A stretch of DNA of 64,000 bases from Phoebastria nigripes. Taxonomy: Eukaryota > Chordata > Aves > Procellariiformes > Diomedeidae. How positions within the stretch are numbered: the stretch's first letter is position 1; each line of letters opens with the position of its first letter. The stretch lies in assembly GCA_035582835.1 (NCBI GenBank), contig JAYKAV010002628.1:681468-745467 (forward strand), given 5' to 3'. Below the pieces are notes generated by a model that saw nothing but the letters and a program-made list of their open reading frames with translations, made no database searches and had not been told where the DNA came from. Shown here in pieces: positions 14,101 through 25,419 of this stretch. The position numbers and the translations under genes were made by a program.

Positions 14101-17100
14101 CTCAACACCGTGTAACTGCTACCGCAGACCCAAAGGCAGGGGACAGAACACATGGCGGGGATAGAGGGATGGGTGAGCGAACAGGATTACCATTTTCCAA
14201 GGTAATTAGACACTTCACAGCTTACTAACCAAAGTGATGAGATACATTTAAAATATACTGAGGTGAAAAGCAATAATCTAGACCATGGTTTTCTTTGCTT
14301 TGTCTTAACTCTATTATCAGAAAAAGAAATTTTGTAGTTTTCTCATGCAACCGTCAGCACTCCTTTGCCATGTGTTCCTTTCAACGTACAGCTTTGAAGA
14401 TACTTTTTCTCCCAGATTTGGTCCATCTTCTGTCTGAAGAGCTACCCATTTCATGCCACCATAATACATCTTCCCACTTTTAGCCCTCCAGTACCTCTTC
14501 ACCCTACGTCCATTAATAATGTTAATGCTCTATTACCCATCTTCAACTTCAAAACAATGTAGACAAATGGCTGCTCACCATGGAATGAGTCAGGGCTACA
14601 GAACAAAACAAACAAAACAACATATCAACATCTCCTTACCTTCTGTGCTTTATCCTTCTGAAATACAAAGACAGGTGGAGCAATGGCAGGTTTTTCTGAA
14701 AAAAGAGAAATCATTTTTTTTTCCAACCACATTCATTATTGACTAATATGACAATGTTATGTTCTATGATGCTTTTACCGACAATGAATCCCTAAACCAG
14801 TTAAATATCAGTTACACAAATTGTTTCCAGCAGTTCCTGGTAACATATAATTATAAGGATTTATCTTCAAAAGGAAAAAGGAGTGTTTTAAGAACAACAA
14901 TACAACTGATATCTGAAAACTATTTGTCTTCTCCCTCCCGATATCTCTATTTCAAACCAGTACTTTTACTACACTTAGGTACATCAGGAAGAAAAGGCCC
15001 TTTGCTGCAGTAGTTTACTTTTTGAACACATATAAGTTTTGCAGGCAAGGGCTTTTCCTTCCCCATAGTAATGCATTAATGCAAAGGCAGTTTTGCTGTA
15101 CACACCCACATACTCTTTTCTTAAAGGTCACCTAACTCTGACACTTGATTATGCTTTATTTCATTATCATTGAAATCTTTAGAAAGGTCCTAAATCTTCA
15201 ACATTTGCAGGTCCACAATTTAAACCAAATATTGCATGCATAATATTACAGAGGGACCAGTCTTTTCTGCATAATTTAGGAGCATGTCTGCTTTCTACTT
15301 GAAGTTCCAATTCAAATATTAGCAGGACACTATTTTCTAAATAAGTACATCAACATGTAGTCTTCAACAACAGAATGACTTTCTAGAATGAGTGTTTTCC
15401 ATTGTCTTAATGGCCTCAAAACTACCTCAATGTCCTTAATGACAAAAAAAAAAGGGAGGGGGGGGGGGGGGGGCAGGGGGGATAAAGCAGAAGTGAGCTT
15501 TCCCAAGAGTTTAACAAACTGATACACCTTGTGCATGAGATATATTTGAAGAGAAACTGCACATATACTACGCAGTCAGCAACCCTCCTATATATTTGTA
15601 GGGCTGAGTACAACATTTAAGTCTGTCTTCAGAGTGAGGCTGCTGTGAAACAATGAGCTGCATTTTGGCTAATTTCTCTGCAAAAGTTCCACCTTTGCAA
15701 TTATTTAATCTTACAAACAAGACTATAGACATTTAAGAAAATTAAAATTAAAACTTTTAGAACTTGAAAGGCTACCATAAGAAAGAAATATAAAGCCATC
15801 AAGAAGAATGACCTTGCGCCTGAAAAAAGACAGTATCACAAAATACTCCATAAATCAGGTGCAACATCAGTAAAGCACTTGGGTCAGCATATAAGGAAAA
15901 GGGGGTGAGATTGTCCATTTGGGAACTGCTAGCTATTAGATCAGTTCAGCTGAAAAAGCAAAACTTTACCCGACAAACACATAAAATTATGAAAATTATT
16001 CTAAGAACTCTGTGCATTCATTTGTGAGGGTGGAAAAGCCTCTGTCCACTCTTCTGCGGGTCTAACTCAGAGGGATAACCCAGCAAAAAACACTGCAAGA
16101 CTGATTTTGCAAGACTGGCATAACTTGTTATACAAAAGGTAAAATTAATTGGGAAATAAAGTTCCTTACTACAGCATTTTGCCTGCTCTTTTTCTCCTTT
16201 ATTTTCTAAGTTCTTCTATCCATCAAATACTGCTGAATCTTAAAAATGCTTATTAATGAGAACAATGCAAACAATCTATTTAAAAAATGAAAAATAATCT
16301 ACTAATGAAGGTCATCAAAGACTTAACTGCTATACCTGTCCCAAAAAACAGAGTTTGTTGAAACAAGGCAGGGATCCCTTTTGACTCCCTTGGCCTCAGT
16401 ATAACCTGCCTGTGGGAGGCTCCACTCATGTAAGGCCCAAGCTTTTAACCCTTTACTTCAAAGTGATGTTCATTTCTTCACACCATGTTTGGTATACTTT
16501 AGTATTCATTAATGCTATAATTACAGCAACAAGTAGCATGCATTCTACCAAAGCACTTTTATCCAAGACTGCCAAACCAGTCAATAAAATGCTGTATTAG
16601 CGTTCTTCCCTTTTGGAGATCTGCCCGAAAGCAGGACTTGATTGTGTAATGCACAACATACAAGAGACTCCTGTACCAAATTCCACAGATACCAAAGAGG
16701 ACCNAACAGAAAAGAACTACTTGTCTATTTAGTGCTTAATAAAGGATTGAAGTACTGAGAGAGAAGAAAGCAAACAATCAAAAAGGAGATCCAACAACAA
16801 TGCGAAGTGCAGAGGAAACATGGGATGGCTGGCAAAAGACTAGAATGGGGAGCCAAAGAAGTTGATGCAAAGGAACAGGACAAAATAGGAGATGGAGTCT
16901 GGTGATGGAAAACGGAGTACTCAGAAAAAAAGAACAGGGATGCCAGGAACAACAGAAAGCTTGCAGAAAAAAAAATTACTGAATGCAAGAACCAAAGAAG
17001 AAAATGGAGTGAAAAAATCAAATATTCGAGATTGTGTCCAGCTATGGCAAATGAGACTGGGAAAAGAAGCTAGTAAAACAAACTATGACCAGTCCTGTTA

Positions 17101-20100
17101 GTCAAGGTGGAAAAGATAACACTCTTGTGCAGCATATCAGAGTTTCTAACACAGTCCTGCAGTACTCAGGATCTAGGAATCTCACTATTACTCTTGCTGG
17201 CTGAGACCAACTGACATGATGGCATCCGGCAGGAACGACGACAGCCAGCAGTCACCCATGGCTACCAACTATACCAGTGCTTAGTCAGGCACGTTCTTTA
17301 CAGGGGAACACTTGTTCACCATGTCCTTTCTAAACTCTGCAACAAGACCACAATGCTGGAAATGTTTCCCTAATTCTAGCCCAAGGCAAGAAGGGATCAC
17401 TAGATTGTCTAATCTGACCACATTCATTAAACACTGCATATTTTTCTGAGCCTTATTGTTTTGGGGAAACACTTTCAAAGGCATCAATTACTGAAGATAT
17501 TAAAAGCAAAGTATTATTGCCCTCAATCATCCATTACCTCACTTGGTAAAAAAACTCCAGTGCCAAATTTCCCACTCAAATGTCTGGCTTCAGCTTTCAG
17601 TTCTGATTCCTAGTTATGTTTTTGAATGCATTTATGTACTAGATAGAGCTCTCTAGTATTTAATGTTTTTCCTATGAAAGCACTTACACAAACCATGTTT
17701 TCCTATAAACTGAAGAACCACCACAACAGGTTTTATTTTTGTAGAACAGAAATGCATATGTTAAGTAGTTGTTGGGTTTTTTTCCTACATGGTGAGCATG
17801 GCAGCTTATTAAGTGCTACTCCAAAATGAGAATTACACTGTCATTTGTACTAGCCAACATCAGAGGTGGATGGTCATGTTCTCACTTAGCGAGCATGCTT
17901 CCATTCCACCAAGGTGTTGAAGGATGACCTACAGTAAAATGGATCTGTTGGGTCCACAGAACTGTCATCAAGTTAAAGGGAAAATAAAGCAGGATAAAGG
18001 AAGGAAAAAACCCCCAACCTTCAAACTTCAGGTACAATACATGTAAAAGAACATGAGATCATCTCCTTCGCCTAGGAAATGAATAGACACAGCACATCGT
18101 TCTTAAAAANTGTGGAACAGACTTGGTTTTTCTCCATACAAGCAGACAGAAACAAGGCAAAACAAGGAGCTGGAGATGCAGAAACAATGTCAATTTTCTA
18201 ACCAAATCAGTCTCGGTAAAGGTGTTCTGAGAAAGTCCAAGCATGTAAGAAGGAAAGCAGACCTTCAGTAATTACTGTCATAGAGACAGTAAGTCACCAA
18301 TCTGAAGATCTGGAACTCGTACAAACCACTTAGCTTCTTCTGAATGGTGGTAGGCTGTCAAACCAGTCTGAAAAATGACTGAATCCACAGAACTCCTTCC
18401 TGCAGTTTATTTATAAGTTTCAGACATTTCAACCTGCATGAATAATTACAAAAACCTCAAGAGCTGGCTTTCACAGGCTAAATTCCTTTAACATATTTCA
18501 CTGTCAAGTCATTAACTATCAATATATGCCCTATGTGCTGTCAGAAAAACGTATGTATATTAAACCTACTCAGCTTGCTTCACAAGCCTTGGAAACCAAA
18601 ACACAGAAACAGAAAAGACTATCTCAATGGCTCAGGCAGAGGTATCATCTTCAAGTCATATATACTATTTAATGTGAGATTTTTAACTCAGATATGACCA
18701 TTTGTAGCTGTACCAAATTCTGTGATGTCAACCATGTTTCCTGCAACTAGACAAAACATGGCCTTGTTTTACCTCTCCACCAGTTCACACCAATGCAACC
18801 ATAGCAGTTGGTGGCATCTCTAGCAACCACAATAGTTATTTTTGCAATACAAAGTTTTAAACCTTCACTGCAGCATGAAATGACGCATTACTGAAAAATC
18901 CAACGGGTATTTTGAGCGTATAGATGCAAAAACCATGTCCCTTTTGAATCCACATTTGAAGGCCACATAAGTGAAAAGAAAAGACAAGGTAAAACTGCAC
19001 AAAATGGAGGGGAAGGGAAAGCTGGTATACTGCAGAGGTGCATTTCTCTGTATAGTTACCAGGCTCTCAGAGTAAATCCCATGGTAAAGCAGTGACAAAG
19101 GCCAAGAAAGCATTCTTCTCCTTTGCCACCGAGACCATTGTATCTCTACCATAAGAGCGCAGGATAATTCAGGTTGGAAGGGACCACAGGAGGTCTCTAG
19201 TCCAACCTCCTGCTCCAAGCAAGGTCAGCTATGAAGTCAGACCAGGTTAATCAGGTTATCCAGTCTGGTCTTAACTTCCAAGGATGGAGGCTAAGCAGCC
19301 TCCCAGGGTAATCTTTTCTACTGTTTGACTGTCCTTATGGTAAAAAAAAAAAAAAAAAAACAAACCAAAACAGAACAAACAACCCACCACCTTTTCCCTA
19401 TATCCAGTCTGAACATCTCGTTCCACCTCTCACCTTTTGTCTTTTGTCCTTCCAACATACATCACTGTGATGAGCCTGGCTCTGTCTTTTTAATAACCTC
19501 CTCATAGACCCTGGAAAACTCCAAATCTGCCTCTCTGAAGCCTTCTCTTCTCTAGGCTAAACAAGCCCAGTTCCTTCAGCCTCTCCTCATAGGTCATGCA
19601 ACCCAGATCACCACCCATCTTGGTGACTCAAATTAATCTTTAGATTTTAGAAGGAACCCAGGCCCCATGTCATGAAAACAACTCTCAAGTCCTCACCAGA
19701 CCTGCTGTAGCCAGGTTATTACAAGGTGAATTTATTTTTTCTTAAAGCTAAGAACTACACTGTTTCAAACATTTTCTTTTTAAGTTTACTCCAAATTACA
19801 TTTAAAAGTGCAATAGTGCCTGACTACATGGAAGCCTACATGAGAGGCAGAAGGAAAACACTGAGAAACTTCCAGGCAAGCAAGTCCTTGCTTGGATCTG
19901 AAGAAGCAATCTTCAACACTAAAAGCATACAAGCTGAGAACAACTGCTCTGACTTTAACTCATTATAATACATCACCTGAGAGAAAAAGTAGATCATACC
20001 TGTGAACAACGAAAGAGTGTTAAAAAGGAGAACAGCAATTAGGTTGTTAACTCGCCAAAAATATTCAGAGTGGTAATTTATTGCCTGCGAAAGGCTTATC

Positions 20101-23100
20101 TAAGGGTCAAGAAAAATGTAAGTTCAAAGTTAAGTTTAATTATGCTTATTTGAACAGCTCAGGCCACAGAATTTTTTTTTTTCCTACCTTGATACTATTT
20201 AGGTTAAAGAGCAGAATAATCATGCTAAAAAACACATTAAAGGAAATANGGGCAATTTGTGGCATTATAAAATTCTAAAGGTGTTGATAACAAAGTAAGA
20301 CTCTTCTCTTCCAAAAGCTACGTATAGACTGAAAGCAATGAGCAAGCTACCACACCAACAGCTGATCTCCAAAAAAGACCCCACAAGGAAAGTCCAGTCA
20401 TACTTCATGTCAGAAAGTACAAGAAACATGACTGGATCATTTATAGCCAGACTTCACAAGTGATGTCATGGTGAATATAACTGACATAGGGAAAAAAAGA
20501 TACTTCTGCCTCACTTTCAAAACTTTGGTAAGTTGCTTTTTATGAAGTAAAACATNTGATGTTCTCGTTCACCTTAAAACCCTTTATTTTTTTTGTCTCT
20601 TATAGCATGAGTAAGCAGGCTACTTCCAGACAGTACTTCCACAGCTGGCATGGAAAGGTAGAATGCCTTTTTACATATTTAAGATGAAATAAAAATTCCA
20701 AGCACAAACCTTTTGTGTTTGCAGAGCACATGTTATTTAATTTCCCAAGCCCTTGTGGCATTAATAGAAATAAGTTACCCTCTGCATTAGGTAATTTTAC
20801 TATTTCAGCTCAGGTACTTCACATAAAGCAAATGTTACAAGTCAGAAACAAAAAAAGTAGCTTATTTTCACATGACAGGAAGAAGAAAACCATGAGGCAG
20901 CCCAACTACTTTGCAATGTAGATTAAATATTTAAAGAACTCAAAAAAGTATTAACAAAAATTATTAAAGTATTTAGACAGTTCTATCTTGTAAAGGAAAT
21001 AGTAGTTTATGGCATTTGGGTGTGAATTATTAGGACATCTCAAAAAAAAACCCAAACCAAATCACTCAGTCTAACTTTGCATCCACTGGTTTATCTGAAG
21101 TAAATCACCATGGGAAAAAAAGATCTTGTTTATAGGGTCTACAAACATCAGGGACAGTGGTGCATACCAGCTTTTCCCCTCAAAGTAACAACAGACCTTC
21201 CTCTCTCTAAAAGCTACCATAAGGCAAGTAAAATTATACAGTCAGGGAAAAAAAAAAANAAAAAAAAAAAAAAAAAAAAGAAAAAAACCACAGAATAAGC
21301 ACAGAAGCAATGTCACCATCATACAAGTCTGGCAAAGGAATGATACTTTTACTCTGAAAGGAACTGCTTCAATTCTCCCATCTTCTGTACATTTAAGGCA
21401 GTTACACACAGTAAACTTGTTATGATCATGAACTGTATGCTTAGCATTTCATAAAGCAAAATAAATTGTGTTTGGCATCTAAGGAGAGAGTTTGCCAACA
21501 CAGGTGGTGCAGGCACCTCCTGAAAGGGAAGTGTTAAGAAAGCCATCAAGTTTTAGCCCTAAGCAAAAATTGTACCTTTTCAATGACTGAAAGGTGATAA
21601 AGTAATTCATTCTCAACACAAGGAGATCCTATCATCTAAAGAGCAGCTTCAGCAGCAAGTTATATACAAACAAATTACTAGTTGTGTATTAACAGCAAGT
21701 TAATGAGAAAAGCATTCAGGTTTAAGTGAATATATGCCTGATGGCAAGTTGTCTAGTTCTCCATGATACTTCACTGCCACACGTGTGAAGCGTCAGTTTT
21801 AAGACGTGATCCAGCTAGAATACCAAAGAACACCATACCAAAGACTTCAGAAAAAATTTCTAATACCATTCAGTAACTACTTTATACAATAGTAACAATA
21901 ACAATTGTGCCTACCATTCCAAAACCCTGGTTTTCAACAATCAAACTTCTCACAATGCCAGTCCCCAAAGCCTTTACCACAGTGTCACTAAATCTTTGTG
22001 ACAAAGTCGATCAAACTTTGCACAGCCAGGGAGAAGTTACTCTCTCCTCCTCTTCATTAGCGCCACACTTACCAGCTCATCTCCTCTCATGATGAAAGGC
22101 AATGCCAAGACCAGGACCTGTTCCTAGGAAACTTCACAGTACAAACTTCTTTGGAAAATGGCACTTGGACCACCACATCCTTCACCCCCCTTCTCTGCAG
22201 TAGAGGACCCCCTTAATCCAACAACCTTCTTCTGCCAAGATACAGCTTGCCATCAAACCACTACAAAGAGGTAGGTGTACAGTTTCACCAACTCACTAGA
22301 GAAAAAGGAAAGACAAGTGAATGGAAAAAATTCAAGAAACGATTAGAATGAAGAAAATGAAGTAGTTATGAGAATATTAGAGAGAATGCTTGTAGCTTTG
22401 AAGAAATGCATCACAGAAAGATCATCCATTAAAATAGTTTGAAGGCTTAAAGAATATTGGTAGAATGGTTACTTGGAGGCAGTATTGACATCTCAGTGGT
22501 GATTTAAGACAGACAATGGACTAAAAGAGACATCAGAAACCAGAAGGTAAAGATAACTAATATACTGTTGGAAAAGGAAAAACCAATGAATGAATTGAAA
22601 CAAAGGGGTGCCATTGTAAAAGCAACAGGTTAAGAGAGCTTTGCATTAGTAAGATGAAAGGACACAGGCAGAACAAAACAGCACTTTCCAAGGCCAGAAG
22701 AAGGTTTGTTGCAGCAATCAAACAGGTAAGAGTCTAAGCAAGTTTCACTTGCATGAACTGACAAGAAAAGCTATTGTTCAAACATGCTGAGCAAAAACAA
22801 TCTGCAAGAACAACTGAAACCTCTTTCTAGGTACTTCGGTCTACTATGTGTCAAAGAATAATTAGCTTCACACCTCGAAATGAAGTATGATTGAGACAGC
22901 ACTGTTGTACAGATCAATCAAGATTAAAGAATATTAAGAGCTTTGTTTTAACCATGCTTGGTATGTGAACATGAACATTTAGCTATCAAATACTTCAGAC
23001 AAGAGAAGATCGATATAAAGCAGAAGATCAAAGAATTATCAGTACCGAAATAGTCACTTCATATATTTGAATGAAAATACCTGGGCACAAGGAAATAAAA

Positions 23101-25197
23101 CATTCACCTACAGTACTGGAAAAATAAAACAGATTGATGTGTTTAAGAATGAGGAGAAAACAATCAAAGTCACCTGAGAACATCATTGCCATGTCAGAGA
23201 CAGCAAACAAGGCAAGTAGAAAGACTATGGAATCCACTGACTTTCAGCAGAAAGATGCCAATTCCAGAAAGTACGTGTATTTGCACTACTATACAAAGAA
23301 CAGACACCTCAAAAATGGAACCGGAGGAAAGAAAACTAGCACCAGACAATGCAACCAATGATATTAGAATAAGCAGAAGAGACAATAGTTCAGCAGCAAG
23401 CTGATCTTGCTTAATCTTACGAAAGATTATACTACATTCTTATTGTAAAAAGAAACAGAACAGCAAAGGATGAAAATGACAAATCTGGAAGGAGATGCGA
23501 GCACAAACTAAAGAGATTAGCAGGTGAGGGAAGTCACTGGAGTCAGGAAAGGGTCTGAAGAGAAAAAAAGAGAGAAAAAGGAAGATCAGATGAGAAAGTA
23601 ATGATGGCACCACACTTCCCCACCACCCCCTCCAGACAGTCTACACGATTCTGCAGAAATATAGAGGTAGGGGTAGAAACACGTGGCAAGTCAGCATCCA
23701 AAGATGTAATAAACATTGGTAACTTGGAATTCACCGTTGAGCTTAGTGTTTCCCACTAGAATGGGGAGGTAAAGTGAGGGGCTTGCACAACTTAAGATAG
23801 CTATTCCCAAACTTCTGGTTCTAAAAGAACACAATAAACCATCAAAATTTATTATAAGGTCATTATAATGACCTTACATAAATACTGTCATTAAGTTTCT
23901 CACAAATAGTCATTACACATTTGACTATTTACTACCATTCTTGAGACCACTTATCATGCCTCTTTGGGCACTGACAGCTCATCTTGAGTTCGGGAGCCGA
24001 CGGCCCAAGACATGCTGCATCGTAGGATTTGTCAAATAACTTAAGTGTAATTATGTGGTTAGCTGCTTGTAGACTTCATCTTCAAAAGCTACACCTACAA
24101 TAGATATTTGCTTCCTGTTGTTTAAGTTAATATCAGAACTGTAATTGCCACTGGTACAGAGTTCAAATGTAAGAAACAATCTTGAAAGAAGGGGCCTCAC
24201 ACACTTTCATTTGCCTCCTTCTGGGCATTCCCCCCTCTTTCATTAGCTGAGAAGAATGATGAGAAACAACAGAGACAGCTGGGGCAAACTTGGTTTTGCA
24301 GAAACTTTGAGGGAAGTTAGTCATTCTCAAAGGCAAACTGTTGATGCCCACTGTCACTGAAATAGCCTTGGAGCAGAATACCCAAATCCTACAGTAGTGC
24401 AGCCTATGTTTTCCTAACCCTCTTCAGAGAAAAATGAAACCACTATTTCTTTACTTCAGAGGTCTTCAGCTTAAAAAAATAATATATATATAATTATACC
24501 TCACCTAGTTTTACATAACCACCTCTATTATTCCCTTAGCTAGAGGAAGGATTAACACGAGTGGGAATTAAGGAAAGATCTACAAGAGTCCTAAAGTTGT
24601 GGACAATGATCCCAAAAAGCAACCGGATAAGGAGGGATACAAAGCGGCTCAGAACNCCCCCGGGAGAGAAGCGCAGCGCTCGCTGCCACGCTCCGGCAGC
24701 GGCGCGGCTCGTTCCGCGGCGCCCGGGGGCGGCAGGGCACGCTTTCTGCGCGCAGGGAGCGCGGCAGCACGGACCCGCGGCCGCCGCCGCCCCCGGGAGC
24801 CGCCGCGCCGCAAGCCCGGTGCCACCGCCCGGCGGGCGGCACCTGCCAGCGCAGCCCCAGACNGCCGCCCCGCGCTGCCCGTCGCCAGCCCCGACCCCTG
24901 CGGCGGCGCGGACGCCCGCCCCGCAGCTGGCTCGCAGAGCAGAGCGGGGGCGGCGGGGAGCGCGACGGCCCGGCCGGGCGCTCCCTTTGTCCGGCCGCTT
25001 GCCCCAGAGGGGCCGGGGCACGGAAAGGCGGCGCTTCCGAGGGCGGGCCCGCGCCCGGGCGCGCCTCTGAGAGCGGATCGCAGGGCCAGGCTGGGGCCAG
25101 GACCGCGGCGGCGCGGGACCGGGCCGCTGGCGGGCCCGCGGCCGGCACCTCTGCGCACCGCCAGCGCCCGCCTACCTTCGTTCGCTAGGTCCGCCAT
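4923..25197 (-). CDS. RANBP3: RANBP3, 5' part of the gene (coding exons 1-3 of a split gene; 3' end outside the window)
   Basis: RANBP3 is a nuclear Ran-binding protein that acts as a cofactor of the CRM1/XPO1 export receptor. The full protein has an N-terminal acidic and basic region, FG-type motifs and a C-terminal Ran-binding domain. Seen here: coding segments 25197-25176, 14695-14640 and 5126-4923 (minus strand), 282 nt or 94 codons in total. They join in phase (phase 1, then phase 0, then phase 0) with GT/AG introns of 10,480 and 9,513 bp. The product starts MADLANEEKPAIAPPVFVFQ and continues with SPAEQKGLSDSGEDPQGE, closely matching human RANBP3 as I remember it. The Ran-binding domain and FG motifs would lie on exons left of position 1; I searched 1-4900 for the next expected segment (basic NLS followed by TSSLTQFPPSQ) and did not find it. 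The promoter is the CpG island around 25,200. Confidence 0.93.
5127..14639 (-). other. RANBP3 intron 2
   Basis: A 9,513-bp AT-rich intron between exons 2 and 3. No CR1 copy, RNA gene or convincing exon was recognised. A run of 14 C at 13660-13673 is the only conspicuous simple repeat. Single N bases occur at several places, for example 7928, 12055 and 12265. Confidence 0.8.
13660..13673. repeat. C14 homopolymer
   Basis: Fourteen consecutive C on the plus strand, inside RANBP3 intron 2. The length may be unreliable in the assembly. Confidence 0.9.
14640..14695 (-). CDS. RANBP3: RANBP3 coding exon 2 (56 nt, EKPAIAPPVFVFQKDKAQK)
   Basis: A 56-nt exon lies between an acceptor ctcttttttcag|AA (AG at 14697-14696) and a donor CAGAAG|GTAAGG (GT at 14639-14638). 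The split Glu codon is completed from exon 1, followed by KPAIAPPVFVFQKDKAQK. The human equivalent has GQK where this has AQK. The VFVFQ segment is a short FxF hydrophobic motif of the kind seen in this FG-containing family. The exon is too short to stand out as an open reading frame and is flanked by introns of about 10 kb on both sides; I found it by searching for the expected protein sequence. Confidence 0.93.
15444..15481. repeat. Homopurine A10-G16 tract with following G6
   Basis: Ten A, GGGA, sixteen G (15458-15473), CA, then six G. This is a pure purine strand except for one C, inside RANBP3 intron 1. The transcribed RNA would carry the C-rich complement. Confidence 0.9.
19157..19630 (-). 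mobile_element. CR1 LINE 3' fragment, antisense orientation
   Basis: The left end reads as the complement of a CR1 3' tail (CAGGTTGGAAGGGACC, then AGTCCAACCTCCTGCTC). The sequence continues leftward into the element through the segment around AAGCCTTCTCTTCTCTAGGC and CCTTCAGCCTCTCCTCATAG, which in reverse encodes the C-terminal ERLRxLG-type region of the CR1 reverse transcriptase. An expanded A-run (A19 at 19342-19360) interrupts it. The copy is old, with many substitutions and indels. It is the only clear CR1 in the RANBP3 introns shown. Confidence 0.8.
21248..21287. repeat. Poly-A tract of about 40 bases
   Basis: A-run interrupted by one N and one G. No SINE or LINE body was recognised directly upstream, so I call it only simple sequence. 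Confidence 0.85.
25176..25197 (-). CDS. RANBP3: RANBP3 coding exon 1 (22 coding nt, MADLANE)
   Basis: On the minus strand the ATG at 25197-25195 starts the codons for MADLANE plus one extra G. The donor GAACGAAG|GTAGGC (GT at 25175-25174) follows directly. The reading frame continues open into the intron for about 180 codons of Arg/Ala/Pro-rich sequence, but that is only GC-rich intron read as protein. The start is chosen because it matches the known RANBP3 N-terminus and because exon 2 restores the next residues (EKPAIAPP) exactly in phase. The 5' UTR lies to the right within the CpG island; its start cannot be fixed from sequence alone. Confidence 0.93.
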
Positions 25198-25200
25198 TTT
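25191..25200 (-). promoter_or_regulatory. YY1-like / TISU-like element overlapping the RANBP3 start codon
   Basis: On the minus strand the start codon sits in AAAATGGCGG, which matches the core of the YY1 site and resembles the TISU element (ATGGCGG with an A-rich 5' flank). TISU elements direct initiation on genes with very short 5' UTRs. The match is to the core only; the flanking S positions of the TISU consensus are not fully met. Confidence 0.55.
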
Positions 25201-25207
25201 ACTTCCT
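25201..25207 (-). promoter_or_regulatory. ETS-family site (AGGAAGT)
   Basis: AGGAAGT on the minus strand lies immediately 5' of the YY1-like element and start codon. ETS sites commonly combine with YY1 and NRF1 in CpG-island housekeeping promoters. Confidence 0.5.
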
Positions 25208-25215
25208 CAATCACG

Positions 25216-25231
25216 CCCACAATGCATCGCG
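25216..25231 (+). promoter_or_regulatory. ZNF143-like (SBS) site
   Basis: CCCACAATGCATCGCG fits the ZNF143 core (CCCA-AATGCA-YGCG). It lies about 20-35 bp upstream of the RANBP3 ATG, a typical core-promoter position for this factor. Confidence 0.55.
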
Positions 25232-25271
25232 CAGCCGGACGGCTTCCACTTACAGCGGGCCCCGCCGGGCA

Positions 25272-25281
25272 GCGCATGCGC
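25272..25281. promoter_or_regulatory. NRF1 palindrome, site 1
   Basis: GCGCATGCGC, the perfect NRF1 consensus palindrome, about 75 bp upstream of the RANBP3 start codon. Confidence 0.65.
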
Positions 25282-25309
25282 CNATTTACGGCCGCTCCGT
25301 GGCGGCATC

Positions 25310-25319
25310 GCGCATGCGC
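25310..25319. promoter_or_regulatory. NRF1 palindrome, site 2
   Basis: A second perfect GCGCATGCGC, 38 bp from the first. Confidence 0.65.
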
Positions 25320-25394
25320 GGGTGGCTCGTCTGGCCTGCGGGCGGGTGCGCGCTCGGCTGCCCCGGGGCGGGTGGTGCTGGGCGGGGCGCCGCT

Positions 25395-25404
25395 GCGCAT
25401 GCGC
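25395..25404. promoter_or_regulatory. NRF1 palindrome, site 3
   Basis: A third perfect GCGCATGCGC, directly next to the GC-box cluster. Confidence 0.65.
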
Positions 25405-25419
25405 GGGGCGGGGCGGGGC
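25405..25419 (+). promoter_or_regulatory. GC-box cluster (SP/KLF)
   Basis: GGGGCGGGGCGGGGC: overlapping GC boxes immediately right of NRF1 site 3, consistent with SP1-type activation of the CpG-island promoter. Confidence 0.6.

Larger units (their letters stand above)
14696..25175 (-). other. RANBP3 intron 1
   Basis: A 10,480-bp first intron. The part next to exon 1 (about 24,650-25,175) lies within the CpG island and is extremely GC-rich; the rest is AT-rich. It holds one clear CR1 fragment (19,157-19,630), a purine/pyrimidine-skewed G-run at 15,444-15,481 and a poly-A tract at 21,248-21,287. Otherwise I see nothing gene-like. Confidence 0.8.
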
